Source: Sphingobacteriales bacterium (GTDB lineage: Bacteria; Bacteroidota; Bacteroidia; Chitinophagales; Chitinophagaceae). From it: DNA of 64,000 bases. Made by a program: the position numbers and the translations under genes. The stretch spans positions 1 through 64,000 of the forward strand of contig JAPLEF010000054.1 of the NCBI GenBank assembly GCA_026391525.1, in the 5' to 3' direction. This document shows positions 50,433 through 60,014 of this stretch, one piece after another (position 1 is the stretch's first letter; each line of letters starts with the position of its first letter). A model generated the notes under the pieces. That model searched no databases and was not told the origin of the DNA. It was given only the letters and a program-made list of their open reading frames with translations.

Positions 50433-50822
50433 ATGAAAAATAAGGTTACACTTTTTCTCTTTCTTCTCTTTTGCAGTTTCAGTTTCTTTTCATTTGCTCA
50501 GGATAGTTTACTGGTGAAATGGGAAACTTCCATCGATCATCAAACGGAAAAGCAAATCCATCTTCTATTAAAAGGTACACTCAAAGAAGGCTGGCATGTT
50601 TATAGGGCTGATTCCAGCGAAGGTTTAACCGGTATCACGATACAGTCAACCGACGCTTCGGTGCAACCAGGAATCCCTGAGATAAAGTCCGATTTCCAAT
50701 CTTTACCCGATATGGTATTTGAAGGCAAGCCAAAAGCTGTTGCTAAAGGAACTATTACCATTAATCAGGTGCTTAATATTAACGGGCCTTTACCTGCTAT
50801 GGTTAAATTGAAGATTGTTTAG
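50433..50822 (+). CDS. DsbD 5' fragment (signal peptide + nDsbD domain), probably frameshifted from the downstream ORF
   Basis: WHVYRADSSEGLTGITIQ nDsbD-like; stop at 50820-50822; the next frame is open from 50807 into the DsbD TM domain. Confidence 0.75.
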   Translation: MKNKVTLFLFLLFCSFSFFSFAQDSLLVKWETSIDHQTEKQIHLLLKGTLKEGWHVYRADSSEGLTGITIQSTDASVQPGIPEIKSDFQSLPDMVFEGKPKAVAKGTITINQVLNINGPLPAMVKLKIV

Positions 50823-50851
50823 ATGCTTCAAAGCAAGTAACCAGAGAGGTT

Positions 50852-52327
50852 TTGGTGCCATCTATTGATATCAAACATCCTATAAGCAATTGCGGGGAAG
50901 ATAATCAGGCAGTTACCAATACGAAATCTAAAGGATTAGGGGCTTTGTTTTTTATCGGATTTCTTGGAGGTTTAGTAGCCTTGCTAACTCCCTGTGTATT
51001 TCCTATGATCCCTTTAACGGTTTCTTTTTTCACTAAAAAAGCTACTTCCCGCAAAGCAGGCATCAGGAATGCATTTATGTATGGGTCCTTTATTTTTATC
51101 ATTTACATATTGCTCAGTTTACCTTTTCATTTTCTGGATGGTATCAACCCCGAGATCCTCAACAATATCTCCACCAATGTATACCTGAATGTGTTCTTTT
51201 TTGCCATATTCATATTCTTTGCTTTTTCTTTTTTCGGTTTTTACGAAATCAGTTTGCCGGCTTCTTTTTCCAGTGGTGCCGACCGCAAGGCTGGATCCGG
51301 TAATCTGGCGGGTATTTTCTTCATGGCACTGACGCTTGCATTGGTTTCTTTTTCATGCACTGGTCCGATACTGGGTTCGCTTCTTGCAGGATCATTAACT
51401 TCCGATGGCGGGGCTATGCAGCTTACCGCAGGCATGGCAGGTTTCGGACTTGCATTAGCATTACCCTTTGCTCTTTTCGCTTTATTTCCGGGTTGGCTTC
51501 AATCTTTGCCAAAATCGGGGGGATGGCTTACTACGGTTAAGATTGTGCTTGGTTTTGCCGAATTGGCACTCGCACTTAAATTCTTATCCAATGCCGATTT
51601 AGTGAAACATTGGGGATTGCTGAAAAGAGAAGTTTTTATTGGATTGTGGATTATCATAGGAACAGGATTGACTTTATACCTTTTTGGAAAATTAAAATTC
51701 CCGCACGATTCACCTCCTAAGAAATTAGTTAAAGGTAGAATTTTGGCAGGGTTGATTACCGGTTTGTTCACCCTTTATCTTATTCCGGGTGTAACCAATA
51801 CACCATGGGCCAATCTTAAACTGATCAGTGGTTTTCCTCCACCGCTCTATTATAGCATCTACCAGAAAAAATCGGATTGTGTGCTGGGGCTCAATTGCAG
51901 TAAAGACTTCACTGAAGGGATGAAGATGGCAAAGGCGGCCGGAAAACCTGTGCTGCTCGATTTTACAGGATATGCTTGTGTAAACTGCCGCCGTATGGAA
52001 GAAAATGTATGGAGCGATCCGGAAGTTTACCGGTTGATGAAAGATGAGTTTATTGTGATTTCACTTTATGTGGATGATAAGAAAAATCTACCTCCTGCTG
52101 AACAGTTCACTTATACTACAAAAGAAGGCGATGCAAAACAAATAGAAACAGTTGGCGATTTATGGTCAACTTTTGAAACGGAAAATTTTGCGAATAATGC
52201 ACAGCCGCTTTATGCTATTCTGAACAACGAAAAACAATTGCTTTCTTTTCCTGTTGGCTATACTCCGGATAAAAAGGAATACCTGCAATGGTTGAAATGC
52301 AGTTTGGAGGCGTTTAAAAAGAAATAG
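50852..52327 (+). CDS. dsbD: Thiol:disulfide interchange protein DsbD (TM domain + thioredoxin-like domain)
   Basis: GLVALLTPCVFPMIPLTVSFFTKK, LVSFSCTGPILGSLLAG, DFTGYACVNCRRMEENVWSDPEV. Confidence 0.9.
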   Translation: MVPSIDIKHPISNCGEDNQAVTNTKSKGLGALFFIGFLGGLVALLTPCVFPMIPLTVSFFTKKATSRKAGIRNAFMYGSFIFIIYILLSLPFHFLDGINPEILNNISTNVYLNVFFFAIFIFFAFSFFGFYEISLPASFSSGADRKAGSGNLAGIFFMALTLALVSFSCTGPILGSLLAGSLTSDGGAMQLTAGMAGFGLALALPFALFALFPGWLQSLPKSGGWLTTVKIVLGFAELALALKFLSNADLVKHWGLLKREVFIGLWIIIGTGLTLYLFGKLKFPHDSPPKKLVKGRILAGLITGLFTLYLIPGVTNTPWANLKLISGFPPPLYYSIYQKKSDCVLGLNCSKDFTEGMKMAKAAGKPVLLDFTGYACVNCRRMEENVWSDPEVYRLMKDEFIVISLYVDDKKNLPPAEQFTYTTKEGDAKQIETVGDLWSTFETENFANNAQPLYAILNNEKQLLSFPVGYTPDKKEYLQWLKCSLEAFKKK

Positions 52328-52352
52328 CCATTCCCCTTTTCAGGAGAATGGC
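52327..52352 (-). terminator. Possible terminator for the ECF sigma gene
   Basis: GCCATTC...GAATGGC hairpin, followed on the minus strand by TATTTCTTTTT. Confidence 0.5.
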
Positions 52353-52378
52353 CAGAAGAGTAAGGGGGTTACAAAAGT

Positions 52379-52962
52379 TTAAAGCGCAATCTGCTTCTCG
52401 GTCATCATCTTGCGAAGGTTGATTAAACCATAACGCATCCTACCCAGAGCGGTGTTGATACTGCATTGAGTGAGGGTAGAGATTTCTTTGAAACTTAAAT
52501 CAGCATAGTGGCGCAGGATGATCACTTCACGCTGGTCTTCAGGCAGCATGTCGATCATTTTACGAACACGGTCGTGGCTTTGATCGGCCATCATCCGTTG
52601 ATCGGCACCGGCTTCAGAAAAATTGAGTACTTCAAAAATGTCGCGGTCATCACTGGTTTTGATGCTTGGTCCGCGTTTCACTTTACGGAAATGATCTACA
52701 CAAAGATTGTGTGCAATGCGCATGGCCCATGGAAGGAATTTGCCTTCGTCGGTGTAACGACCTGCTTTAAGAGTGTCGATAATCCGGATAAACACATCCT
52801 GGAAGATATCTTCGGCGAGATACTTGTCTTTCACCAAAAGATAAATGGAAGTGTAGATTTTTTCTTTGTAACGGATTACTAAAGTGGCTAGGGCATTTGC
52901 ATCTCCATCCATGTAAGCACGAACGAGTTGCTGGTCGGTGAGGTTTTGTAAGGATTTCATAA
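52379..52962 (-). CDS. RNA polymerase ECF-type sigma factor
   Basis: DQQLVRAYMDGDANALATLVIRYKEKIY, EDIFQDVFIRIIDTL, LPEDQREVIILRHYADLSFKEISTLTQCSINTALGRMRYGL. Start at MKSLQNLT (52962). Confidence 0.94.
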
Positions 52963-53248
52963 AGCTTCTACAGTTTAAATGGTTTGGATTTTTAATGATC
53001 CAATAAGAGGAGAAAAATTGCGTAGAAGACTCTTTGTTAGGCAACGACGGCTTTTCACTTTTATTGGATACTGGACTGTGAAAATAAAGCGAAATGATAA
53101 ACCGCCAAATCTTTTGGAAACTTTTTTTCTGATTTTCCAAAACTAAAGTACTTGTTCTCGAAATCATTCGTAGAACTACGTAGTATATTTATGAAGAATT
53201 TTGAAAATCATAGTAATAACAACATATTCAGCTAATTTGCTGCTCATT

Positions 53249-56089
53249 ATGACTACATCTGTTGCCAAGAATAAAACGAAGATCAATCTAAAAACACCGG
53301 TTGATGATATCCAGATACATGGGGCCCGTGTACACAACCTTAAGAATATAACGGTAACGATACCACGAAATAAGCTCGTTGTGGTTACAGGCGTTTCAGG
53401 CTCAGGCAAATCGTCGCTCACTATCGATACTTTGTTTGCTGAAGGCCAGCGTCGTTATGCTGAAAGTTTAAGTGCCTATGCCCGCCAGTTCATGCAGCGT
53501 ATGGACAAACCGGATGTGGATTATATCAAAGGGCTTTGCCCGGCTATCGCCATCGAACAGAAAGTGATCACACGTACCCCAAGAAGCACGGTGGGCAGCA
53601 TGACCGAAATGTATGATTACCTCAGGTTGCTTTTTGCCAGGATCGGAAAAACCATATCACCGGTAAGTGGCCGTGAAGTGAAGAAACAGGATGTGGCTGA
53701 TGTGATTGATTTAATGAAGCAACAACAGGGAGGCGACAAGCTTTTGTTATTAGTACCCTTCCAGATCCATCGCAACCGCAATACGAAGGAAGAGCTTTCC
53801 ATCTTGTTACAAAAAGGGTTCTCACGTTTATACCTGACTGGTAACATACTCAGTATCGACGACCTTGTAGAAATGGAAAATCCCGACGGGATATTACAGC
53901 CCGGGAAAGGAAAAAAGCAACCGGTTCCTTATGTATTGATCGATCGTTTGCTGAAAAAAGAATTTGATGAAGATGACTTGCACCGGATTGCCGACTCTGT
54001 TAATACCGCCTTTTATGAAGGGGAAGGTTCGTTAACCTTATTGGTAAATGATGAAATCCGGCATGAATTCAGCAATAGTTTCGAATTAGATGAGATCCGT
54101 TTTGAAGAACCGGTACCCAACCTTTTCTCTTTCAATAATCCTTTCGGGGCCTGCACTACCTGCGAAGGATTCTCCCAGGTTTTGGGTATCGATGCCGACC
54201 TGGTAATCCCGGATAAACGATTAAGCATATACGAAGATGCCGTTGCCCCATGGAAAGGGGAAAAACTAAGTGCCTGGAAAACAGCATTCATACGCACCGC
54301 TTCTAAATTCGATTTTCCTATACATCAGCCGGTGATGGATCTTACACCAGCCCAGTATGAATTGCTTTGGAAAGGGAATGCCCAGGTGAACGGGATCGAC
54401 GATTTTTTTAAGGAAGTTGAACAGAACCTTTACAAAGTGCAATATCGGGTGTTACTTAGTCGCTACCGGGGCAGAACTTCATGCCATGACTGCAACGGAT
54501 ATCGGTTACGCAAGGAAGCACTCTATGTAAAAATAGCAGGTAAGCATATCGGTGAGTTGAGTGCCTTGCCCGTATCAGATTTGTTGCCCTGGCTGGAAAG
54601 TCTTTCGTTATCGGCGTATGATCAGGAAGTGGGAAAAAGAATTCTGTCGGAACTCATTTACAGGCTAAACACCCTTATCAATGTAGGATTGGGTTATCTC
54701 TCCCTAAGCCGTTTGGCAAATTCATTAAGTGGTGGTGAAAGCCAGCGCATACAGCTCACCAGAAGCCTTGGTAGCAACCTTACCAATTCACTTTATATAC
54801 TCGACGAACCTTCAATCGGATTACACAGCAGAGATACTGAAAATCTTATCAGGGTACTGAAATCACTCCGCGATCTGGGAAATACGGTTGTTGTTGTTGA
54901 GCATGATGAAATGATGATGCGGGAGGCCGATCATATCATCGATATGGGCCCGCTTGCCAGCCACCTCGGCGGCGAAGTAGTGGCAACCGGCAATGCAGCA
55001 GCACTTATGAAAGACAAGGCAAGCCTTACCGGTAAATATCTTTCCGGTAAACTAAGTATCGATCCTCCGCTTGTTCTGCGCAAATGGAACCGGAGTATAA
55101 ACATAGAAGGCGCAAGGCAGCATAACCTTAAAAACATCAATGTCAGCTTTCCGTTACAGGTACTCTGTGCCGTTAGTGGGGTGAGCGGAAGCGGGAAAAC
55201 CACTCTGGTGAAGCAAATACTCTATCCCGCCCTTCAAAAACTGAAAGGGGAGATTGCAGATAAACCCGGTCTTTTCCGTTCTATGAGCGGTGATATCGAC
55301 AGTATCAAACAAGTGGAACTTATAGATCAGAACCCAATCGGCAAATCAAGCAGAAGTAATCCCGTAACTTATATCAAAGCTTATGATGAAATTCGAGATC
55401 TCTATGCCCGTCAACCCATGAGCAAGATGCGTGGTTTTTTACCAAAGCATTTTTCGTTCAATGTAGATGGCGGCCGCTGCGATACCTGTAAAGGAGAAGG
55501 CGAACAGGTGGTAGAGATGCAGTTTCTTGCAGATGTGCACCTGCAATGTGATGTGTGCTTTGGAAAGAAATTCAAAGAGGAAGTGCTGGAGGTACAATAC
55601 AATGGAAAGAATATCTATGAACTATTGGAACTGAGTGTTGACGAAGCTATTGCTTTTTTTCAGATAGACCCCCAATCAGGTGCACCCATTGCAAGAGCCA
55701 TCCAACCCTTAAGTGATGTGGGTTTGGGTTATATCAAGCTCGGACAATCATCTAATACCCTTAGTGGCGGCGAAGCCCAGCGGGTTAAACTGGCTTCTTT
55801 TTTGGGTAAGGGAAAATCGCAGGGTGGCATTCTTTTCATTTTTGATGAACCCACTACCGGTTTGCACTTTCACGACATCAGCAAATTACTGGCATCTTTT
55901 AACGCATTGATAGCCCAAGGGCATTCGATCATAGTGATTGAGCACAATACTGATGTGTTGCGTTCGGCAGACTGGATCATCGATCTGGGGCCTGAAGCCG
56001 GAGAAGCCGGAGGGCAATTGGTATTTGCAGGAACACCTGATGATGTAAAGAAAAACAAAAAAAGTATTACCGGAAAGTTCTTGCCTTAA
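53249..56089 (+). CDS. uvrA: Excinuclease ABC subunit A
   Basis: [39 protein letters not shown], two ABC domains, [20 protein letters not shown] zinc-finger region. ATG 53249 preferred to the upstream TTG. Confidence 0.96.
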   Translation: MTTSVAKNKTKINLKTPVDDIQIHGARVHNLKNITVTIPRNKLVVVTGVSGSGKSSLTIDTLFAEGQRRYAESLSAYARQFMQRMDKPDVDYIKGLCPAIAIEQKVITRTPRSTVGSMTEMYDYLRLLFARIGKTISPVSGREVKKQDVADVIDLMKQQQGGDKLLLLVPFQIHRNRNTKEELSILLQKGFSRLYLTGNILSIDDLVEMENPDGILQPGKGKKQPVPYVLIDRLLKKEFDEDDLHRIADSVNTAFYEGEGSLTLLVNDEIRHEFSNSFELDEIRFEEPVPNLFSFNNPFGACTTCEGFSQVLGIDADLVIPDKRLSIYEDAVAPWKGEKLSAWKTAFIRTASKFDFPIHQPVMDLTPAQYELLWKGNAQVNGIDDFFKEVEQNLYKVQYRVLLSRYRGRTSCHDCNGYRLRKEALYVKIAGKHIGELSALPVSDLLPWLESLSLSAYDQEVGKRILSELIYRLNTLINVGLGYLSLSRLANSLSGGESQRIQLTRSLGSNLTNSLYILDEPSIGLHSRDTENLIRVLKSLRDLGNTVVVVEHDEMMMREADHIIDMGPLASHLGGEVVATGNAAALMKDKASLTGKYLSGKLSIDPPLVLRKWNRSINIEGARQHNLKNINVSFPLQVLCAVSGVSGSGKTTLVKQILYPALQKLKGEIADKPGLFRSMSGDIDSIKQVELIDQNPIGKSSRSNPVTYIKAYDEIRDLYARQPMSKMRGFLPKHFSFNVDGGRCDTCKGEGEQVVEMQFLADVHLQCDVCFGKKFKEEVLEVQYNGKNIYELLELSVDEAIAFFQIDPQSGAPIARAIQPLSDVGLGYIKLGQSSNTLSGGEAQRVKLASFLGKGKSQGGILFIFDEPTTGLHFHDISKLLASFNALIAQGHSIIVIEHNTDVLRSADWIIDLGPEAGEAGGQLVFAGTPDDVKKNKKSITGKFLP

Positions 56090-56095
56090 CATTGG

Positions 56096-56515
56096 TTAAC
56101 GAAGCCTTTCACTGTCTCTGATGATCTTATTATCGTGGCGTATACCCTTTACCGCGAGTAATAAAAAAACAACGATAAAAAGCTGCAATAAAGATGTTAA
56201 AGCAATAGTACCTGTGCCGCTAACAAATGATGATGCTTCTTTAAAGTAAAGTGCCAGCAGAATAATTTCCAATAAAAGAGCCAGCAAGGTGAACCTTAAC
56301 TGGAGGGTTCGGTTTTTAAAAAGGAAAATGGAAAGCAATGATACCACTGCAACCAAAATCGTAAACAGCAACAACATGAAATGGTGCGTGTCGGGAAAAA
56401 GTTTGAAAGAAGCCACACCATCTTTATTCGTTCCGCTGTAAAAGGGGAATTGAAAACTCAGGATGGCAAAGGCGGATGCCAGTAATAACCACAATGACTG
56501 CATTCTTTGTAACAT
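56096..56515 (-). CDS. DUF4293 family membrane protein
   Basis: MLQRMQSLWLLLASAFAILSFQFPFYSG with four TM segments, typical of DUF4293. Confidence 0.85.
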   Translation of the reverse strand: MLQRMQSLWLLLASAFAILSFQFPFYSGTNKDGVASFKLFPDTHHFMLLLFTILVAVVSLLSIFLFKNRTLQLRFTLLALLLEIILLALYFKEASSFVSGTGTIALTSLLQLFIVVFLLLAVKGIRHDNKIIRDSERLR

Positions 56516-56530
56516 ATGGAATTTTTTGAT

Positions 56531-57811
56531 TTAAACTATTTCAGGATATAATGGAAACCGTTGCATAAAGGCGTGCACTTCCCCTTTGATTCGCAGGGTA
56601 TGGTCGGCATCATCAATATTCATGAGTATCCGGTGTATGAACGCTACCACTGTTTCCATATCTGCTTCCATCATTCCCCGGGTAGTGATGGCTGGTACAC
56701 CAACCCTGATACCACTGGTTACAAAAGGGCTCTTATCATCAAAAGGTACTGCATTTTTATTTAAAGTGATATGAGCCAGATCAAGGGTTTCCTGCGCTTT
56801 TTTTCCGGTGATATTTTTATTGCGAAGGTCGATGAGCATAAGGTGGTTGTCGGTGCCACCGCTGATGATATCATAGTTTCTTGACATGAACGCCTTAGCC
56901 ATGGCTTGTGCATTTCTTTGAACCTGGGTGATATAGGTGGTAAAATCTTCGGTAAGTAATTCTCCAAACGCAACGGCTTTAGCTGCAATCACATGTTCCA
57001 GCGGGCCACCCTGGGTTCCGGGGAAAACCGCCATATCAAGCAAATGACTCATCATTCGCAGATTTCCTTTGGGATCTTTGATACCGAATGGATTTTCAAA
57101 ATCTTCTTTCATGAGAATAATTCCCCCTCTTGGCCCTCGCAAAGTTTTATGTGTAGTGCTGGTTACAAAGTGACAGTGACTGAATGGCGAAGACAATAAA
57201 CCTTTTGCAATCAATCCGGCCGGATGAGCCATATCGCACAAAACAAAAGCATTGATTTCATCAGCTACTTTTCTGATTCGTGCATAATCGATATCACGAC
57301 TATATGCAGAAGCTCCGCAAATGATGAGGGCAGGTTTTTCAGTTCTTGCTTTTTCTTCAAGCATTTCATAATCGATGAGTCCGGTTTCTTTAATCACACC
57401 ATAAAAGGAAGCCTGATAAAATTTACCGGAAAAATTTACCGGCGACCCATGGGTAAGATGACCACCCATACTCAGGTCTAGCCCAAGAATCTTATCACCC
57501 GGTTTAAGAATGGCCAGCATCAGGGCTGCATTTGCCTGAGCACCACTGTGCGGTTGTACATTGGCATAGGCGCATCCAAATACCAACTTGATACGGTCGA
57601 TAGCCAGTTGTTCTACCTGGTCAACAATTTCACAACCTCCATAATATCTTCTTCCGGGATAGCCCTCTGCATATTTATTGGTAAGCGAAGATCCCATCGC
57701 CTGCATGACGGGTACGCTGGTGAAATTTTCACTGGCAATAAGTTCAATGCCATTTCTTTGGCGTTCGAGTTCTAAACCGATCAGATCAAATACCTGTTTG
57801 TCGTGTTGCAT
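56531..57811 (-). CDS. glyA: Serine hydroxymethyltransferase
   Basis: [55 protein letters not shown]. Confidence 0.98.
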   Translation of the reverse strand: MQHDKQVFDLIGLELERQRNGIELIASENFTSVPVMQAMGSSLTNKYAEGYPGRRYYGGCEIVDQVEQLAIDRIKLVFGCAYANVQPHSGAQANAALMLAILKPGDKILGLDLSMGGHLTHGSPVNFSGKFYQASFYGVIKETGLIDYEMLEEKARTEKPALIICGASAYSRDIDYARIRKVADEINAFVLCDMAHPAGLIAKGLLSSPFSHCHFVTSTTHKTLRGPRGGIILMKEDFENPFGIKDPKGNLRMMSHLLDMAVFPGTQGGPLEHVIAAKAVAFGELLTEDFTTYITQVQRNAQAMAKAFMSRNYDIISGGTDNHLMLIDLRNKNITGKKAQETLDLAHITLNKNAVPFDDKSPFVTSGIRVGVPAITTRGMMEADMETVVAFIHRILMNIDDADHTLRIKGEVHAFMQRFPLYPEIV

Positions 57812-57987
57812 ACCCTTGATTTAGATTGCAAATATAAGTGCCGCAGACTAATTTTATCTGTTCAATAATTACGGGGAAGTGTTGTTAACATATCAACAGA
57901 TGTGTGCGGAATACACAAATAAGTGGTATTTTCACTTTTCAGCAAAAACGCCCTAAAGCAGGGTCTATTTTTAACAGCGGTTTATTC

Positions 57988-58989
57988 ATGAAGGCGATCA
58001 TTCCAGTAGCAGGCGCAGGCACAAAGCTTCGGCCTCATACCTATACACAACCTAAGGCGCTTATACCGCTGGCCGGTAAAACTATCCTCAGCATCATTGT
58101 TGATCAGTTGAAAGAAGCTGGCATCACAGATTTTATTTTCATCATCGGTTATCTTGGTGAAAAAATTCAGGATTATGTGATCGCTAATTATCCTGATTTG
58201 AATTGCCATTTTGTTACGCAAAACGACCGTCACGGAACAGGTCATGCGGTAGACTTGACCCGCGAAATTGTGGGTAGCGACGAAGTGCTTATCGTTTTAG
58301 GCGATACCATCGCTGAGTATGATGTGAAGGAAGTATTACAAGCTCCTTTTTCAATGTTGGGTGTGAAGAAAGTAGATGATCCCCGTAATTTTGGAGTGGC
58401 CGAAATAGATGAGGAAGGGTTTATTACGAAAGTGATTGAAAAGCCTGCCATACCTAAAAGCAATATGGCCCTGGTTGGGGTTTATAAGATCAAAGAAACC
58501 CGTTTTTTATACAACTGTTTACAGAAAATCATCCATAGCAATGTTGATTATGATGATTTCAACCTTACCGATGCATTGGAATGTATGATTCAACAAGGTG
58601 CCAAATTTCAGTCGTTTAAAGTATCGAACTGGTTTGATTGCGGGAAAAAGGAGTCCTTGTTAGAATCCAATGCCATCTTACTGAAAAAATTCGGAGGCAA
58701 TATTTCTGAAACCCATCATTTTCAGAATACAATCATCATACCACCGGTGAGTATCGGTGAAGGATGCAATATCAGGAATTCTATAATTGGTCCTAACGTG
58801 GCCATCGGGGAACATACCGATATGTCGTATGCTATTGTAAAAGACTCTATCATAGGCACGTATTCTAATCTTTATGAAATTGTTCTTACCCATTCTCTTA
58901 TCGGCAGCGATGCAGAAGTGAAAGGGGAGAGCCGGAGCCTCAACATTGGCGATAATACAGCTATCCACCTCGGAGGCAGTAAAGGATGA
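57988..58989 (+). CDS. Nucleotidyltransferase (sugar-1-phosphate NTP transferase) with left-handed beta-helix C-terminus
   Basis: MKAIIPVAGAGTKLRPHTYTQPKALIPLAGKTI; hexapeptide-like repeats IRNSIIGPNVAIGEHTDMSYAIVKDSIIG. Confidence 0.92.
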   Translation: MKAIIPVAGAGTKLRPHTYTQPKALIPLAGKTILSIIVDQLKEAGITDFIFIIGYLGEKIQDYVIANYPDLNCHFVTQNDRHGTGHAVDLTREIVGSDEVLIVLGDTIAEYDVKEVLQAPFSMLGVKKVDDPRNFGVAEIDEEGFITKVIEKPAIPKSNMALVGVYKIKETRFLYNCLQKIIHSNVDYDDFNLTDALECMIQQGAKFQSFKVSNWFDCGKKESLLESNAILLKKFGGNISETHHFQNTIIIPPVSIGEGCNIRNSIIGPNVAIGEHTDMSYAIVKDSIIGTYSNLYEIVLTHSLIGSDAEVKGESRSLNIGDNTAIHLGGSKG

Positions 58990-59022
58990 TTGCTGCATTC
59001 GTATGCTGTTAATTTTTTTTGC

Positions 59023-59970
59023 ATGAATAAATTCCAAAACCAAATCACCCGTTTATTTAGCATTGAAATTCCACTCATACAAGCCGGCATGATCTGGGCA
59101 AGCGGATGGCGTTTAGCCAGTGCCGTGAGCAATGCGGGCGGATTAGGTTTGATTGGTAGCGGAAGCATGTATCCGGAAGTGCTTCTTGAACATGTCCGCA
59201 AGTGTAAGCAGGCTACCGATAAACCTTTTGGGGTAAATGTGCCGTTGCTTTACCCAGATATCGACCAGCACATCCAGACCATCATCAACGAAAAAGTACC
59301 CATTGTTTTCACTTCAGCCGGTAACCCGAAAACCTATACTTCAATGCTCAAAGAGGCAGGAATCAAAGTGGTTCATGTGGTGAGCAGCAGCCGTTTCGCC
59401 ATCAAGGCCGAGGAGGCCGGTTGTGATGCAGTGGTAGCTGAAGGGTTTGAAGCAGGCGGGCATAATGGAAGAGAGGAAACCACTACGATGGTTTTAGTGC
59501 CGGCAGTTTGCAATGCAGTAAATATTCCGGTTATAGCTGCAGGAGGCATTGCAACTGGCCGTCAAATGCTTGCGGCTATGGCACTTGGTGCTTCGGGTGT
59601 ACAGGTTGGGAGCCGGTTCGTTGCCAGCTATGAAGCGTCCAGTCATGTTGCTTTTAAAAATGCCGTTTTGAAGGCAGGTGAAGGCGATACGATGCTCACT
59701 TTAAAACAACTTACTCCGGTGAGGTTGTTGCGCAATAAGTTTTATGAAGAGGTAGCTGCCGCTCAGCAGAGATGCGCCAGCCCCGATGAATTAACTAAAA
59801 TATTAGGAAGGGCCAGAGCAAAAAAGGGCATGTTTGAAGGGGATTTAGTGGAGGGGGAGCTTGAAATCGGACAAACCAGCGCACTCATTTCTGCTCTGCT
59901 CCCTGCAGCAGATATCGTTTTGGAAATGTGGACGGAATGCCGGGCCCTGTTACCACAACTCCTGAAATAA
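59023..59970 (+). CDS. Nitronate monooxygenase-family (2-nitropropane dioxygenase-like) protein
   Basis: IEIPLIQAGMIWASGWRLASAVSNAGGLGLIGSGS, AEGFEAGGHNG, VIAAGGIATGRQMLAAMALGASGVQVGSRF. Confidence 0.92.
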   Translation: MNKFQNQITRLFSIEIPLIQAGMIWASGWRLASAVSNAGGLGLIGSGSMYPEVLLEHVRKCKQATDKPFGVNVPLLYPDIDQHIQTIINEKVPIVFTSAGNPKTYTSMLKEAGIKVVHVVSSSRFAIKAEEAGCDAVVAEGFEAGGHNGREETTTMVLVPAVCNAVNIPVIAAGGIATGRQMLAAMALGASGVQVGSRFVASYEASSHVAFKNAVLKAGEGDTMLTLKQLTPVRLLRNKFYEEVAAAQQRCASPDELTKILGRARAKKGMFEGDLVEGELEIGQTSALISALLPAADIVLEMWTECRALLPQLLK

Positions 59971-59974
59971 ATAT

Positions 59975-59982
59975 TATCTTTG
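59975..59982 (+). promoter_or_regulatory. Candidate -7 box upstream of the SLBB/Wza-like gene
   Basis: TATCTTTG matches TAnnTTTG, 32 bp upstream of ATG 60015. Confidence 0.4.
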
Positions 59983-60014
59983 AGCCATCATATTGATCAC
60001 CAACCCCCAAAAGA

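Noticed and set aside
52962-53167. N-terminal extension of the sigma factor ORF
   Set aside because: The canonical ECF N-terminus begins at MKSLQNLTDQQLVRAYMDGD (52962); the extension is low-complexity and probably leader DNA.
53165-53190. CGTAGAACTACG/CTACGTAG short palindromes upstream of uvrA as a LexA/SOS box
   Set aside because: Only 4-5 bp arms; does not match a LexA consensus I know, and the Bacteroidota SOS box is not certain enough to claim.
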